Source of the DNA: an uncultured Oscillospiraceae bacterium | GTDB taxonomy: Bacteria; Bacillota; Clostridia; Oscillospirales; Ruminococcaceae | NCBI GenBank assembly: GCA_900552945.1 | Contig: USBI01000001.1 | Span: forward strand, 1-64,000 | DNA: 64,000 nt | Direction of reading: 5' to 3' | Shown: piece by piece, positions 18,344-25,852 of the stretch | Numbering within the stretch: the first letter of the stretch is position 1 | Layout: each line of letters begins with the position of its first letter | The notes under the pieces: generated by a model | Told to the model about the DNA's origin: nothing | The model's input: only the letters and a program-made list of their open reading frames with translations | Database searches by the model: none | Translations under genes and position numbers: made by a program

Positions 18344-18555
18344 TTCAAACGCCTCCTTCTGCCATTCGGCACTTCTGCACAATAAAAACATTATACCAAC
18401 TCTTATAAAAAAAGGCAAATTTTTTCAATTTGCAAACCATTGTATCAACACAAGAAAATTTTGTTTTTTCACGCTGTATTTTCCGGTACGGGGATAAATT
18501 CTCTTTCATATCTTTTAACTGTCTGCAAAAAATAAGATATGTGAATTATAGACGA

Positions 18556-18584
18556 TTCGACAGAAGTTGATTCAGCCCTATAAT
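18556..18584 (+). promoter_or_regulatory. sigma-A-like promoter of the 120-residue protein and S1-like gene
   Basis: TTCGAC (18556-18561) and TATAAT (18579-18584) are 17 bases apart, close to the AAAAGGAGGG ribosome site of the first gene. Confidence 0.5.
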
Positions 18585-18610
18585 TCAATTTTTAAAAGGA
18601 GGGTTTAGCC

Positions 18611-18973
18611 ATGAGTGTTACTGTAACAGCAGAGTTTGACTCTGTTGACTTTGCTGAACGAGCAGCCAAACGAATCCGAGCTCGGTACAGTGGTGCCAGA
18701 AAAGCAGTGATCCGCTGTCATCGAATGGGAGAAGCATCGAATCACGGGATTGGGCGAACCATCCTGCCGGTACAAAGCGCATACTCTTACTTTGAAGCCG
18801 CCGCTTACACCAATTCAGACAGTATGTTCAGTTTAAAACCAACCTCCATTTCCCACCCGGAAACCGAAGAAAACCACTCTGCAACCCTTTCCATTACCAC
18901 AAACAATCTTCAGGCCAGTACGATTGCAGGGCAGATGATCAGCTGCGGAGGATATAACGTCCGAACGGTGTAA
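18611..18973 (+). CDS. uncharacterised small protein
   Basis: I do not recognise the family. The 120 residues have an N-terminal beta-alpha unit (VTVTAEFDSVDFAERAAKRI) and a C-terminal one (ATLSITTNNLQASTIAGQMISCGGYNVRTV), joined by a polar, low-complexity stretch. The two ends look like halves of a ferredoxin-like or ACT-like fold. No membrane segment or signal peptide. A strong AAAAGGAGGG precedes the ATG. It is cotranscribed, by position, with the S1-like gene 60 bases downstream, from which it is separated by a strong hairpin. Confidence 0.7.
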   Translation: MSVTVTAEFDSVDFAERAAKRIRARYSGARKAVIRCHRMGEASNHGIGRTILPVQSAYSYFEAAAYTNSDSMFSLKPTSISHPETEENHSATLSITTNNLQASTIAGQMISCGGYNVRTV

Positions 18974-18978
18974 TACCG

Positions 18979-19024
18979 CTCCATTGTTTTGCATATCATT
19001 TACCAAGTCGCAAAACAATGGAGG
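18979..19024 (+). promoter_or_regulatory. hairpin sequestering the Shine-Dalgarno of the S1-like gene
   Basis: CTCCATTGTTTTGC (18979-18992) is perfectly complementary to GCAAAACAATGGAG (19010-19023), with a 17-base loop. The right arm contains the GGAGG (19020-19024) that must serve the ATG at 19033. No T-run follows, so this is not a terminator; it should hold translation off unless opened. Confidence 0.8.
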
Positions 19025-19032
19025 TACATAGA

Positions 19033-19986
19033 ATGAACTTTTTACCCGAAGGCTGCCTGGCTAACACATCAGAAAATCAAGCGAACTGCAAAAGCGAGCA
19101 GTCGCTGACTCAGGCAATGAAAGAACATACTATTCTGGAAGCAAGAGCTACCCTTTGTGACAGCAATCATAACCTAATCGTTGATCTTGGGTGCATGGAA
19201 GGCATCATCCCGCGGGAAGAAGGAGCCATTGGAATTTCCAGCGGAAAAACTCGCGACATTGCCCTTATTTCCCGGGTGAACAAATTCGTGTGTTTTATGG
19301 TGACCGGATTCGGGCGGAACAAAGACGGAAAACAGATTGCGATCCTTTCCCGCAAAAAGGCACAGGAACAGTGCCAGAAATACTACTTGAACACGCTTCA
19401 GCCCGGAGACATTATTCAAGCGCGTGTCACTCATCTGGAACAATTCGGTTGTTTTGTCGATATCGGATGCGGTATCCCATCCTTAATCCCAATTGACGCC
19501 ATTTCTGTTTCCCGCATTTCACATCCGAGCGATCGGTTTCACCAGGGGCAGATGATCCACGCCATTGTAACAGGGCGGAACGAAGAAGAGCAAATTTGCC
19601 TTTCACACAAGGAACTTCTTGGGACCTGGGAACAAAACGCAGCTCAGTTTTCTCCCGGAGAAACAGTCAGCGGAATTGTCCGATCCATTGAAAACTATGG
19701 AATATTTGTTGAACTGACTCCAAATCTAGCCGGACTCGCAGAACTGAAAGAAGGCGTTCGCAGCGGACAGTTCGCAAGTGTTTATATCAAAAGCCTGATT
19801 CCGGAAAAAATGAAAATCAAACTGATTTTAGTAGACGCGTTTGATGAGGGACAAATCAACTACAATTACCACTACTTTTTCAATGGCAATCATATGGACA
19901 GCTGGAAATATTCTCCGGAAAACTGTTTTAAAACCATTGAAACCAAATTTAATTCCCTCTCTGCCGAAACATCGCATCATAATTGA
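19033..19986 (+). CDS. S1 RNA-binding domain protein (ribosomal S1-like)
   Basis: The 317 residues hold about three S1/OB domains: a divergent first one (LIVDLGCMEGIIPREE), then GDIIQARVTHLEQFGCFVDIGCGIPSLIP and GETVSGIVRSIENYGIFVELTPNLAGL, followed by a non-S1 tail. It resembles short RpsA-like proteins of Firmicutes that bind mRNA. The start at 19033 follows GGAGG by eight bases; that site is locked in the hairpin above. The genome also encodes a four-S1 IspH fusion at 45690-47684, so this is a second S1-type protein, perhaps regulatory. Confidence 0.85.
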   Translation: MNFLPEGCLANTSENQANCKSEQSLTQAMKEHTILEARATLCDSNHNLIVDLGCMEGIIPREEGAIGISSGKTRDIALISRVNKFVCFMVTGFGRNKDGKQIAILSRKKAQEQCQKYYLNTLQPGDIIQARVTHLEQFGCFVDIGCGIPSLIPIDAISVSRISHPSDRFHQGQMIHAIVTGRNEEEQICLSHKELLGTWEQNAAQFSPGETVSGIVRSIENYGIFVELTPNLAGLAELKEGVRSGQFASVYIKSLIPEKMKIKLILVDAFDEGQINYNYHYFFNGNHMDSWKYSPENCFKTIETKFNSLSAETSHHN

Positions 19987-19992
19987 TTTTAT

Positions 19993-20025
19993 AAAAAGCC
20001 GGCTGTGTTTACGTAGCCGGCTTTT
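19993..20025. terminator. bidirectional intrinsic terminator
   Basis: AAAAAGCCGGCT and AGCCGGCTTTT pair around GTGTTTACGT between convergent genes. Confidence 0.88.
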
Positions 20026-20052
20026 CAGCTTAACAGCTCTTGTAAAGGCTAC

Positions 20053-21237
20053 TCAGTTTTCACAGCGCAGTGCATCAACCGGGCGCAGTTTCGCAGCTTG
20101 CAAAGCGGGATATACCCCAAACAAAACTCCTACACCCGCAGCAAAAACCATGCTGATCAAAATCATTGACCAATTTAGTTGAGGAGTAAAACCCACAAGC
20201 AAACAGCCGATTACAGAAAATATAATTCCCACACACGCCCCGATGCCACTTCCTATCGAGGAAATCAAAAACGATTCCGCCAAAAATTCGGTCATAATCT
20301 TTCTCCGAGAAGCGCCAATCGACTTTTTAATCCCAATCTCCCTTGTACGCTCGCTAACTGAAACGAGCATGACTGTCATAATGGACAACCCGGCTACCAC
20401 CAGCGAAATTCCGGCAATTACTGAAAGCACTGCCGCAACAATTTCCAGTACATGATCCAACTGTTCTCTTTGTTCAGCTAAGTTTTCCACCCGAATTCCA
20501 CCAGCTTCCCCATCCAGGCCAGAAATTGCCAATTCAATTTCCTTTACTGTTTTTTGAGGATCGGTATCATCATACAGTTTGACCACAATCTGATCAAAGT
20601 TTGATTTTCCGGTTTCATTTTTCAAAGTGGTATACGGCATGTACACAAAACAAGGCACATAGGTTCCAACAATTCCCTGCATTAAGCTGCCGCCTGTTTT
20701 CACAACGCCGATCACAGTAAATTCCTGTAATCTTCCGCCGAGTGAGACCTGCATTGTCTTCCCTACAATATTACTGCGTTTATAAACACTCTGCGCGTAG
20801 CTTTCATCCACAATACAGACATTTTCTCCCGAAGCGACGTCGGACTGGTTCAGAAACCTGCCATACAAAAGTTCCATATCAACCACATTCTGTGCCCCTC
20901 CGTCAATGCCCCACACCGCACAGTCAGTCTCAATATTCCGAATACTACATTGGGTGTACTCCAGCATCAATGGCATGGCATCATAAACATCCGCCAAGGT
21001 TTCGATCTCATCCAGCTGTGAGGTATACAAATCGCTCTCCCCATCTGCTGTTCGTACCGTTAATCCGCTCATGCCGATGCTGTCAATTTCACTGTTAATT
21101 GAAACTTTACCCACTTCACCAATTGTGGAAATAATCACTACGGAAAGAACGCCGATTGCTATTCCCAAAATGGTTAAAAATGACCGAAGCTTTTTACGAA
21201 AAATATTTTTTGTTCCACTGACAAGATAATCAAACAT
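20053..21237 (-). CDS. ABC transporter permease, MacB/FtsX type
   Basis: The 394 residues have the MacB plan: an N-terminal helix (LRSFLTILGIAIGVLSVVII), a large extracellular domain of about 200 residues, then three helices with SERTREIGIKKSIGASRRKIM between the second and third and a final PALQAAKLRPVDALRCE. It would act with an ATPase to export or extrude an envelope substrate. Its ATG overlaps the stop of the HlyD-type gene by one base. No ATP-binding protein is encoded next to it, unlike usual MacAB-type sets. Confidence 0.88.
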   Translation of the reverse strand: MFDYLVSGTKNIFRKKLRSFLTILGIAIGVLSVVIISTIGEVGKVSINSEIDSIGMSGLTVRTADGESDLYTSQLDEIETLADVYDAMPLMLEYTQCSIRNIETDCAVWGIDGGAQNVVDMELLYGRFLNQSDVASGENVCIVDESYAQSVYKRSNIVGKTMQVSLGGRLQEFTVIGVVKTGGSLMQGIVGTYVPCFVYMPYTTLKNETGKSNFDQIVVKLYDDTDPQKTVKEIELAISGLDGEAGGIRVENLAEQREQLDHVLEIVAAVLSVIAGISLVVAGLSIMTVMLVSVSERTREIGIKKSIGASRRKIMTEFLAESFLISSIGSGIGACVGIIFSVIGCLLVGFTPQLNWSMILISMVFAAGVGVLFGVYPALQAAKLRPVDALRCEN

Positions 21238-22262
21238 CAGCTGACCCTTCCCTGTACACTTACAAATCCGCCTGCCGATGCAGATGAAACATCAAATACG
21301 ACCTGATCGCTCGGATAAACTCCCTGTATGATCTCAATGCCGTTTTTGGTTTCAACTCCGCTTTCTACAATTCGTTTTACTACTGTTCCGTCTTCCTGAT
21401 AAACATATACATATTCATTCCCGCTCTCATCCTGGCCTACCGAATCATACGGGAGAAGATTGATCTGACGCAGCGGCTCGGTTTCTATTTCTGCCTTTAC
21501 GCTGTACCCGGGGCGAAAAGCAGAATTCTTTTCATCCAGGCGCACCGTTACATCAATTACCGTTTCAAAGGATGTACCGGACAACTGTTTCCGAGCAGAG
21601 GAGGATATTTCTTCTACCGTTCCACTGATTTCAATACTTGGAAATGCGACACTGTTTACTGTAACAGCCTGTCCCGTTTGAATTTTGGCGACATCACTTT
21701 CCGACACGCTTAAAACAGCTGTCAACTCATCACTTTCTGAAATAGCAGCGAGTTCCTGTGACGGAAGAATCAATTTTCCCGTCGCTACTCCTATACTGGT
21801 GATGATTCCGCTTTTGGGAGCAGTGATTTCATCCGGTAAAACCGAAGCGAGCTGTTCAGATGACATATTTCCCAGCACATTGATCAGAGTGGAAGCCACT
21901 CCGCCGATGCTGCCGGTTTCAGATGATGCAAGTCCGGTGGAAGCAAGCTCAAGAAGCAAAGCAATGGTATTTTCTTTATCAACCTGCATAAGTACATCTC
22001 CAGCTGAAACTTCATCTCCAGTTGAAACCATAACCTTTTTAAAAACCAATGGATAATCAGAAGTAACCGCAAGTTTGTCGCGTTCCTGTACAGTTCCGGT
22101 TGTATAAACAGCCTCACTGTAATAATCCGTTTTCATACCTGTTATTTTAATGGATGGGAAACACATGTTCGCAATTTGCGGAATGGTTAACAACAGCAGC
22201 AGCATTGCGATTGTTAACGATGTTAAAATCAAATATTTTCTGCAGCCACTCAATGCACTCAC
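21237..22262 (-). CDS. membrane-fusion/adaptor protein (HlyD/MacA-like)
   Basis: One N-terminal membrane anchor (YLILTSLTIAMLLLLLTIP) is followed by a lipoyl/barrel-sandwich half (VMVSTGDEVSAGDVLMQVD), a short non-coiled insert, the second half (ITAPKSGIITSIGVATG) and beta-barrel domains. At 341 residues with no long alpha-hairpin it matches Gram-positive adaptors that pair with MacB-like permeases. It is translationally coupled to the permease. Upstream on the same strand is a terminator-like hairpin (22357-22393) that may attenuate the operon. Confidence 0.85.
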   Translation of the reverse strand: MSALSGCRKYLILTSLTIAMLLLLLTIPQIANMCFPSIKITGMKTDYYSEAVYTTGTVQERDKLAVTSDYPLVFKKVMVSTGDEVSAGDVLMQVDKENTIALLLELASTGLASSETGSIGGVASTLINVLGNMSSEQLASVLPDEITAPKSGIITSIGVATGKLILPSQELAAISESDELTAVLSVSESDVAKIQTGQAVTVNSVAFPSIEISGTVEEISSSARKQLSGTSFETVIDVTVRLDEKNSAFRPGYSVKAEIETEPLRQINLLPYDSVGQDESGNEYVYVYQEDGTVVKRIVESGVETKNGIEIIQGVYPSDQVVFDVSSASAGGFVSVQGRVS

Positions 22263-22356
22263 CTCTTCAACACTTATCGGTTTTAGTTTTACTGTGGAAT
22301 TTCAAAATATACCCGATCCAAATGAAAAAGGCAGGATAACTCATATCGCATTCTTC

Positions 22357-22393
22357 CGAAAAAAAGAAGAGTGTTTCATAAAGCACCCTTCTT
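22357..22393 (-). terminator. terminator-like hairpin in the leader of the HlyD-FtsX operon
   Basis: On the minus strand AAGAAGGGTG pairs with CACTCTTCTT (one G-T pair), followed by a run of seven T. It lies about 95 bases upstream of the adaptor start, with a TATAAT (plus 22416-22421) just before it, and no minus-strand gene precedes it, so it would stop transcripts before the operon. Confidence 0.6.
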
Positions 22394-22542
22394 AACAAAA
22401 TTATAAAAAATATTATTATACTACATCCAAACCAAAGCCGTTACATATATGACTGTTCATATACACTCTATTTTTCATACTTTTACTGATTTATAATAGA
22501 TGCATCCGATCACTTGCTCATAATCCCTTTGATCAACAACAT

Positions 22543-22571
22543 GAGCCGGCTTTATTTAAAAAGCCGGCTTT
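22543..22571. terminator. GC-rich hairpin, possible terminator
   Basis: AGCCGGCTTT and AAAGCCGGCT pair around a short AT loop, in the 395-bp gap 22263-22657. The T-run is short. The stem resembles the terminator at 19993-20025. The rest of the gap is AT-rich with no gene visible. Confidence 0.45.
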
Positions 22572-22657
22572 CGTCTTAGTAAAGAAACTTTAAGGAATAA
22601 TAATCACACAGGAACAAACACTAAACACAACAACAATATGTCAAAGAGGTGTTCCGG

Positions 22658-22876
22658 TTGAATATGATCTTGTGCAGTGAAAATTGCGTTTATCAAAGAG
22701 ATGGTATTTGCACATTAGAACATACTGCAATTCCAACAGCAGGTGCGTTAGACATCTGCTGCTATTTTCTGCCCAAAAATCAAGCGCCTGGGGAAAGAAA
22801 ATTTCCTTTGCAGGAACCGCCTGCTATCAATCACCCGCGTCAAGATCCGCCGTCAGGAAAATCAATGTTTTTTTGA
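22658..22876 (+). CDS. small Cys-rich protein, possibly metal-binding
   Basis: About 72 residues, with ILCSENCVYQRDGICTLEHT at the N terminus. The CxxxC...GxC layout with a later CC resembles small DUF1540-like metal-binding proteins of Clostridia, but I cannot place it firmly. TTG at 22658 is the likely start, as AGAGGTG stands seven bases ahead; the ATG at 22664 is the alternative. The C terminus is Pro-rich and unstructured. It converges on radA with only four bases between stops and no terminator. Confidence 0.6.
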   Translation: MNMILCSENCVYQRDGICTLEHTAIPTAGALDICCYFLPKNQAPGERKFPLQEPPAINHPRQDPPSGKSMFF

Positions 22877-22880
22877 CCTG

Positions 22881-24269
22881 CTATTTCTCAAACGCCGCAG
22901 CAGAGGCTTGCTTTATATTGCTTACACCGATAATCTCAATTCCGTCCTGCAAATCAGGAACAGCATAAATCTGCTTAAGCGCCTGTTTTGGCACGATACA
23001 GCGGGTAAAACCCAAACGCTTTGCTTCTTTTACACGCTGCACAATATTGGTCACCGTTCGAATCTCGCCAGCTAATCCCAATTCTCCGAAAGCCAATAAG
23101 CCATCGTCCAATGGCTTATCACGCAAACTTGAAATCAGGGCCAGTACAATTGAGAGATCGGCTGCAGGTTCATCCAGCCTCAAACCACCGACGATATTGA
23201 TATATGTGTCAAGCGCACCGAAAAAATAACCCGCGCGTTTTTCCAGTACAGCAATCAAAAGCGACAAGCGATTATAGTCAAAGCCGGCCGACATTCTTCT
23301 CGGTGTACCAAACCCGGTTTTTGTCACCAGTGCCTGCACCTCCGCCATGATTGGGCGGGTTCCTTCCATAATGCAGGCCACGCATGTACCGCTGACACCC
23401 TTGGGGCGCCCGGAAAGCAGCATCATTGAGGGGTTTTCTACCTCATTCAAGCCATTGTCCATCATTTCAAACACGCCGATTTCATTGGTAGAACCATAAC
23501 GGTTTTTAACCGCGCGGAGAATTCGGTAAGAAAAGTTGCGCTCTCCTTCAAAGTACAGCACTGCATCAACAATGTGCTCTAGTACCTTCGGGCCAGCGAT
23601 TGCTCCATCCTTGTTGACGTGGCCTACCAGAAACATCGGGACTTCTTCCGACTTCGCCGCTCTCATTAAGGCAGCCGTACATTCCCGTACCTGCGTAACG
23701 CTTCCGGACGACGAATTGATCTGCGCAAGGTTCATCGTTTGAATCGAGTCGATGATCACAATATCCGGTTTCTGAACCATAATCGTCTGTACGATTGTTT
23801 CTACATCTGTTTGAGAAATAATGTAAAGGTTCTCACTTTCCACGCCCAGGCGCTGCGCGCGAAGTTTGAGCTGCCGGATTGATTCTTCACCCGATACATA
23901 TAAAATGCTGTGTTCTTTTCCCAGATATTCACAGATCTGCAACAGCAATGTAGACTTACCAATACCGGGATCGCCGCTCAACAGATTGACCGAACCTTTT
24001 ACAAGTCCGCCCCCAAGTACCCGGTCGAATTCCGAAAGGCCGGTACGGTAACGCACTTCGGCGCTCGTATCAATTTCCGAAATCCGCAAAGGGGTGACTG
24101 CCTTCGCAGATGTAACGGTCGCACCGGTATTTCTGGATGACGGTGTTATCGCCTGTATCTGCTGCTGTTCAAATGTATTCCATTCCCCGCAAGAGGGGCA
24201 TTTGCCATTCCATTTCGCGGCTTCATATCCGCAGTTGCTGCAAATATATACTTCTTTTACTTTTGCCAT
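22881..24269 (-). CDS. radA: DNA repair protein RadA
   Basis: A 462-residue RadA/Sms: N-terminal zinc finger (Cys10, Cys13, Cys24, Cys27), Walker A GDPGIGKST, the RadA-specific KNRYGSTNEIGVF, and a C-terminal Lon-like domain. It promotes branch migration of recombination intermediates. It lies 23 bases behind cwlD and shares its transcript. Confidence 0.96.
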   Translation of the reverse strand: MAKVKEVYICSNCGYEAAKWNGKCPSCGEWNTFEQQQIQAITPSSRNTGATVTSAKAVTPLRISEIDTSAEVRYRTGLSEFDRVLGGGLVKGSVNLLSGDPGIGKSTLLLQICEYLGKEHSILYVSGEESIRQLKLRAQRLGVESENLYIISQTDVETIVQTIMVQKPDIVIIDSIQTMNLAQINSSSGSVTQVRECTAALMRAAKSEEVPMFLVGHVNKDGAIAGPKVLEHIVDAVLYFEGERNFSYRILRAVKNRYGSTNEIGVFEMMDNGLNEVENPSMMLLSGRPKGVSGTCVACIMEGTRPIMAEVQALVTKTGFGTPRRMSAGFDYNRLSLLIAVLEKRAGYFFGALDTYINIVGGLRLDEPAADLSIVLALISSLRDKPLDDGLLAFGELGLAGEIRTVTNIVQRVKEAKRLGFTRCIVPKQALKQIYAVPDLQDGIEIIGVSNIKQASAAAFEK

Positions 24270-24292
24270 TTATTTTTCTTTCCCTTCTCCGT

Positions 24293-25012
24293 TCACGCAA
24301 GAAGATAATCCATCAATCCGGTAAAAATTGTAAAGGCTACTTTACTTTGATATTCCTCATCCAGCAAAAGCGCTTCCTCATCCGGGTTGGAAAGAAAACC
24401 GCATTCACACAAAACCGCCGGAACTTCCGCATGGAACATCAAAAACAAATTGCTTTCGGCCGGTTTGATTTCCCGCGTGTTTTCAGGTTGAAGCATCATA
24501 ACAAACGCGGACTGTATTGACTGTGCCAGCTGCTTTGAAGCATTTTGATTCTGGCTGTAAAAAATCTGTGCGCCATGCACAGACGAATCCTCGTATTTGT
24601 TCAAATGAATCGAAAGCACAATCGCACCCGGGTCCTCGTTGTAAATCTCAAGCCGATTATAAAGGTCCGACCGCTTCTGCTCTGAAATCGTGTTTGCATC
24701 CTCATCGTGGATGGAACGATCGTCTTCCCTTGTCATAATGACCCGAAAACCGCATAAAGTCAATAAATCATGGAGCTTCTGTGAAATGGAAAGATTGATT
24801 CCCTTTTCAACCGATCCACTGTACCCCACAGCTCCGCCGTCTTCGCCGCCATGTCCCGGGTCGATGACAATTGTACGCGCAGAGGAACCCGCCGTATTGG
24901 CCGGTATATTTCGTTCAATGTGAAATACAGCCGCTGCCAAAGCAGTTGTGGTAACCACAACTGCAGCCGCGACTGATATGACTCGAGTCCATTTTTTATT
25001 CATACGCTTCAC
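24293..25012 (-). CDS. cwlD: N-acetylmuramoyl-L-alanine amidase, CwlD type
   Basis: 239 residues: an N-terminal membrane anchor (VISVAAAVVVTTTALAAAV) and an Amidase_3 domain with the zinc ligands in IDPGHGGEDGG, VEKGINL and LSIHLNKY and the catalytic Glu in VLCECGFLSN. CwlD strips peptides from muramic acid so that muramic-delta-lactam can form in the spore cortex, needed for germination. The gene lies between a membrane protein of unknown role and radA in one unit. Family members of general amidase function are the alternative. Confidence 0.85.
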   Translation of the reverse strand: MKRMNKKWTRVISVAAAVVVTTTALAAAVFHIERNIPANTAGSSARTIVIDPGHGGEDGGAVGYSGSVEKGINLSISQKLHDLLTLCGFRVIMTREDDRSIHDEDANTISEQKRSDLYNRLEIYNEDPGAIVLSIHLNKYEDSSVHGAQIFYSQNQNASKQLAQSIQSAFVMMLQPENTREIKPAESNLFLMFHAEVPAVLCECGFLSNPDEEALLLDEEYQSKVAFTIFTGLMDYLLA

Positions 25013-25062
25013 CCATCATAAAATCTATTTTATATTATGACGGATGAAACTAGAATAGTACA

Positions 25063-25653
25063 TTACTTTTGAGGCTTGTCGGTTTCTTTTGATTTGTTTT
25101 TATACAAAATCCTGTCACCGACAAAGATTCCCTTTAACCCCATAGTATAGCCAAAATGGCAGGTCAGCGGGATAATCATATCCAGCAAAAACAGGTAAAC
25201 AAAATGATACCAGGACAGATCAATTGCATATGCGCTCGGAGCAAAAATAGAGATCAAAGGCCAGAAAAACGGATTTAAAATTCGGTAAACAATAAATACA
25301 TCCGGCAGAATTCCCTGATTCATCAAAATAAGCCAAACAGTTGTAAGCACAAACGGAGCGCACCCGATCAAGCCTGCTTTTAGCCCATATAATTTATCCG
25401 GTTTCATTTGATTGCGTTCATAATACCCACGGTCTTTTGCTCCTCTTAAATGCAAAGGAGAATACAAAAAAGCAATCATAATAGCAAGAACGATGACTTC
25501 CAAAATCCAGAGAAGCCAGACATACTGAAACAACATAAAGGTTGATACCAGGAGAACGTCACAACACAGCAGCGCGAGCAGCAGTTTACCAATTACTCGT
25601 CCGCCCATTCCCCAAGCGCTTGGACGTTTTGTAACATAATTGTCAAAATTCAT
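25063..25653 (-). CDS. uncharacterised four- or five-helix membrane protein
   Basis: No family recognised. The 196 residues contain hydrophobic segments at about 23-43, 46-65, 95-113, 125-140 and 147-170, with a short basic C-terminal tail (YKNKSKETDKPQK) likely in the cytoplasm. No catalytic motif is seen. It is 50 bases ahead of cwlD on the same strand, so it is probably the first gene of the cwlD-radA unit. Confidence 0.65.
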   Translation of the reverse strand: MNFDNYVTKRPSAWGMGGRVIGKLLLALLCCDVLLVSTFMLFQYVWLLWILEVIVLAIMIAFLYSPLHLRGAKDRGYYERNQMKPDKLYGLKAGLIGCAPFVLTTVWLILMNQGILPDVFIVYRILNPFFWPLISIFAPSAYAIDLSWYHFVYLFLLDMIIPLTCHFGYTMGLKGIFVGDRILYKNKSKETDKPQK

Positions 25654-25807
25654 TTTCCTACCTCTAATCTCCCCACCGCGACCGTTTTTTCATTTTTGCA
25701 CAGCACACGGCTTTTTTCACTATACTAATAAAAAATTATAGCGGATTTTTTAAAGCGAGTCAATCAAACACAGGCGGGATTCTGGTTGTTTGCAAACTGT
25801 TTACATT

Positions 25808-25838
25808 TAAAAAGGCCGAGAGCTTTGCTCTCGGCCTT
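25808..25838 (-). terminator. intrinsic terminator of pnp
   Basis: AAGGCCGAGAGC and GCTCTCGGCCTT form a strong stem; on the minus strand it is followed by TTTTT. Confidence 0.9.
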
Positions 25839-25852
25839 CCATTACAAATCAA

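Noticed and set aside
18507-18541. CATATCTT/AAGATATG inverted repeat upstream of the 120-residue gene
   Set aside because: Eight AT-rich pairs across a long loop, upstream of the likely promoter; not convincing as an operator or terminator.
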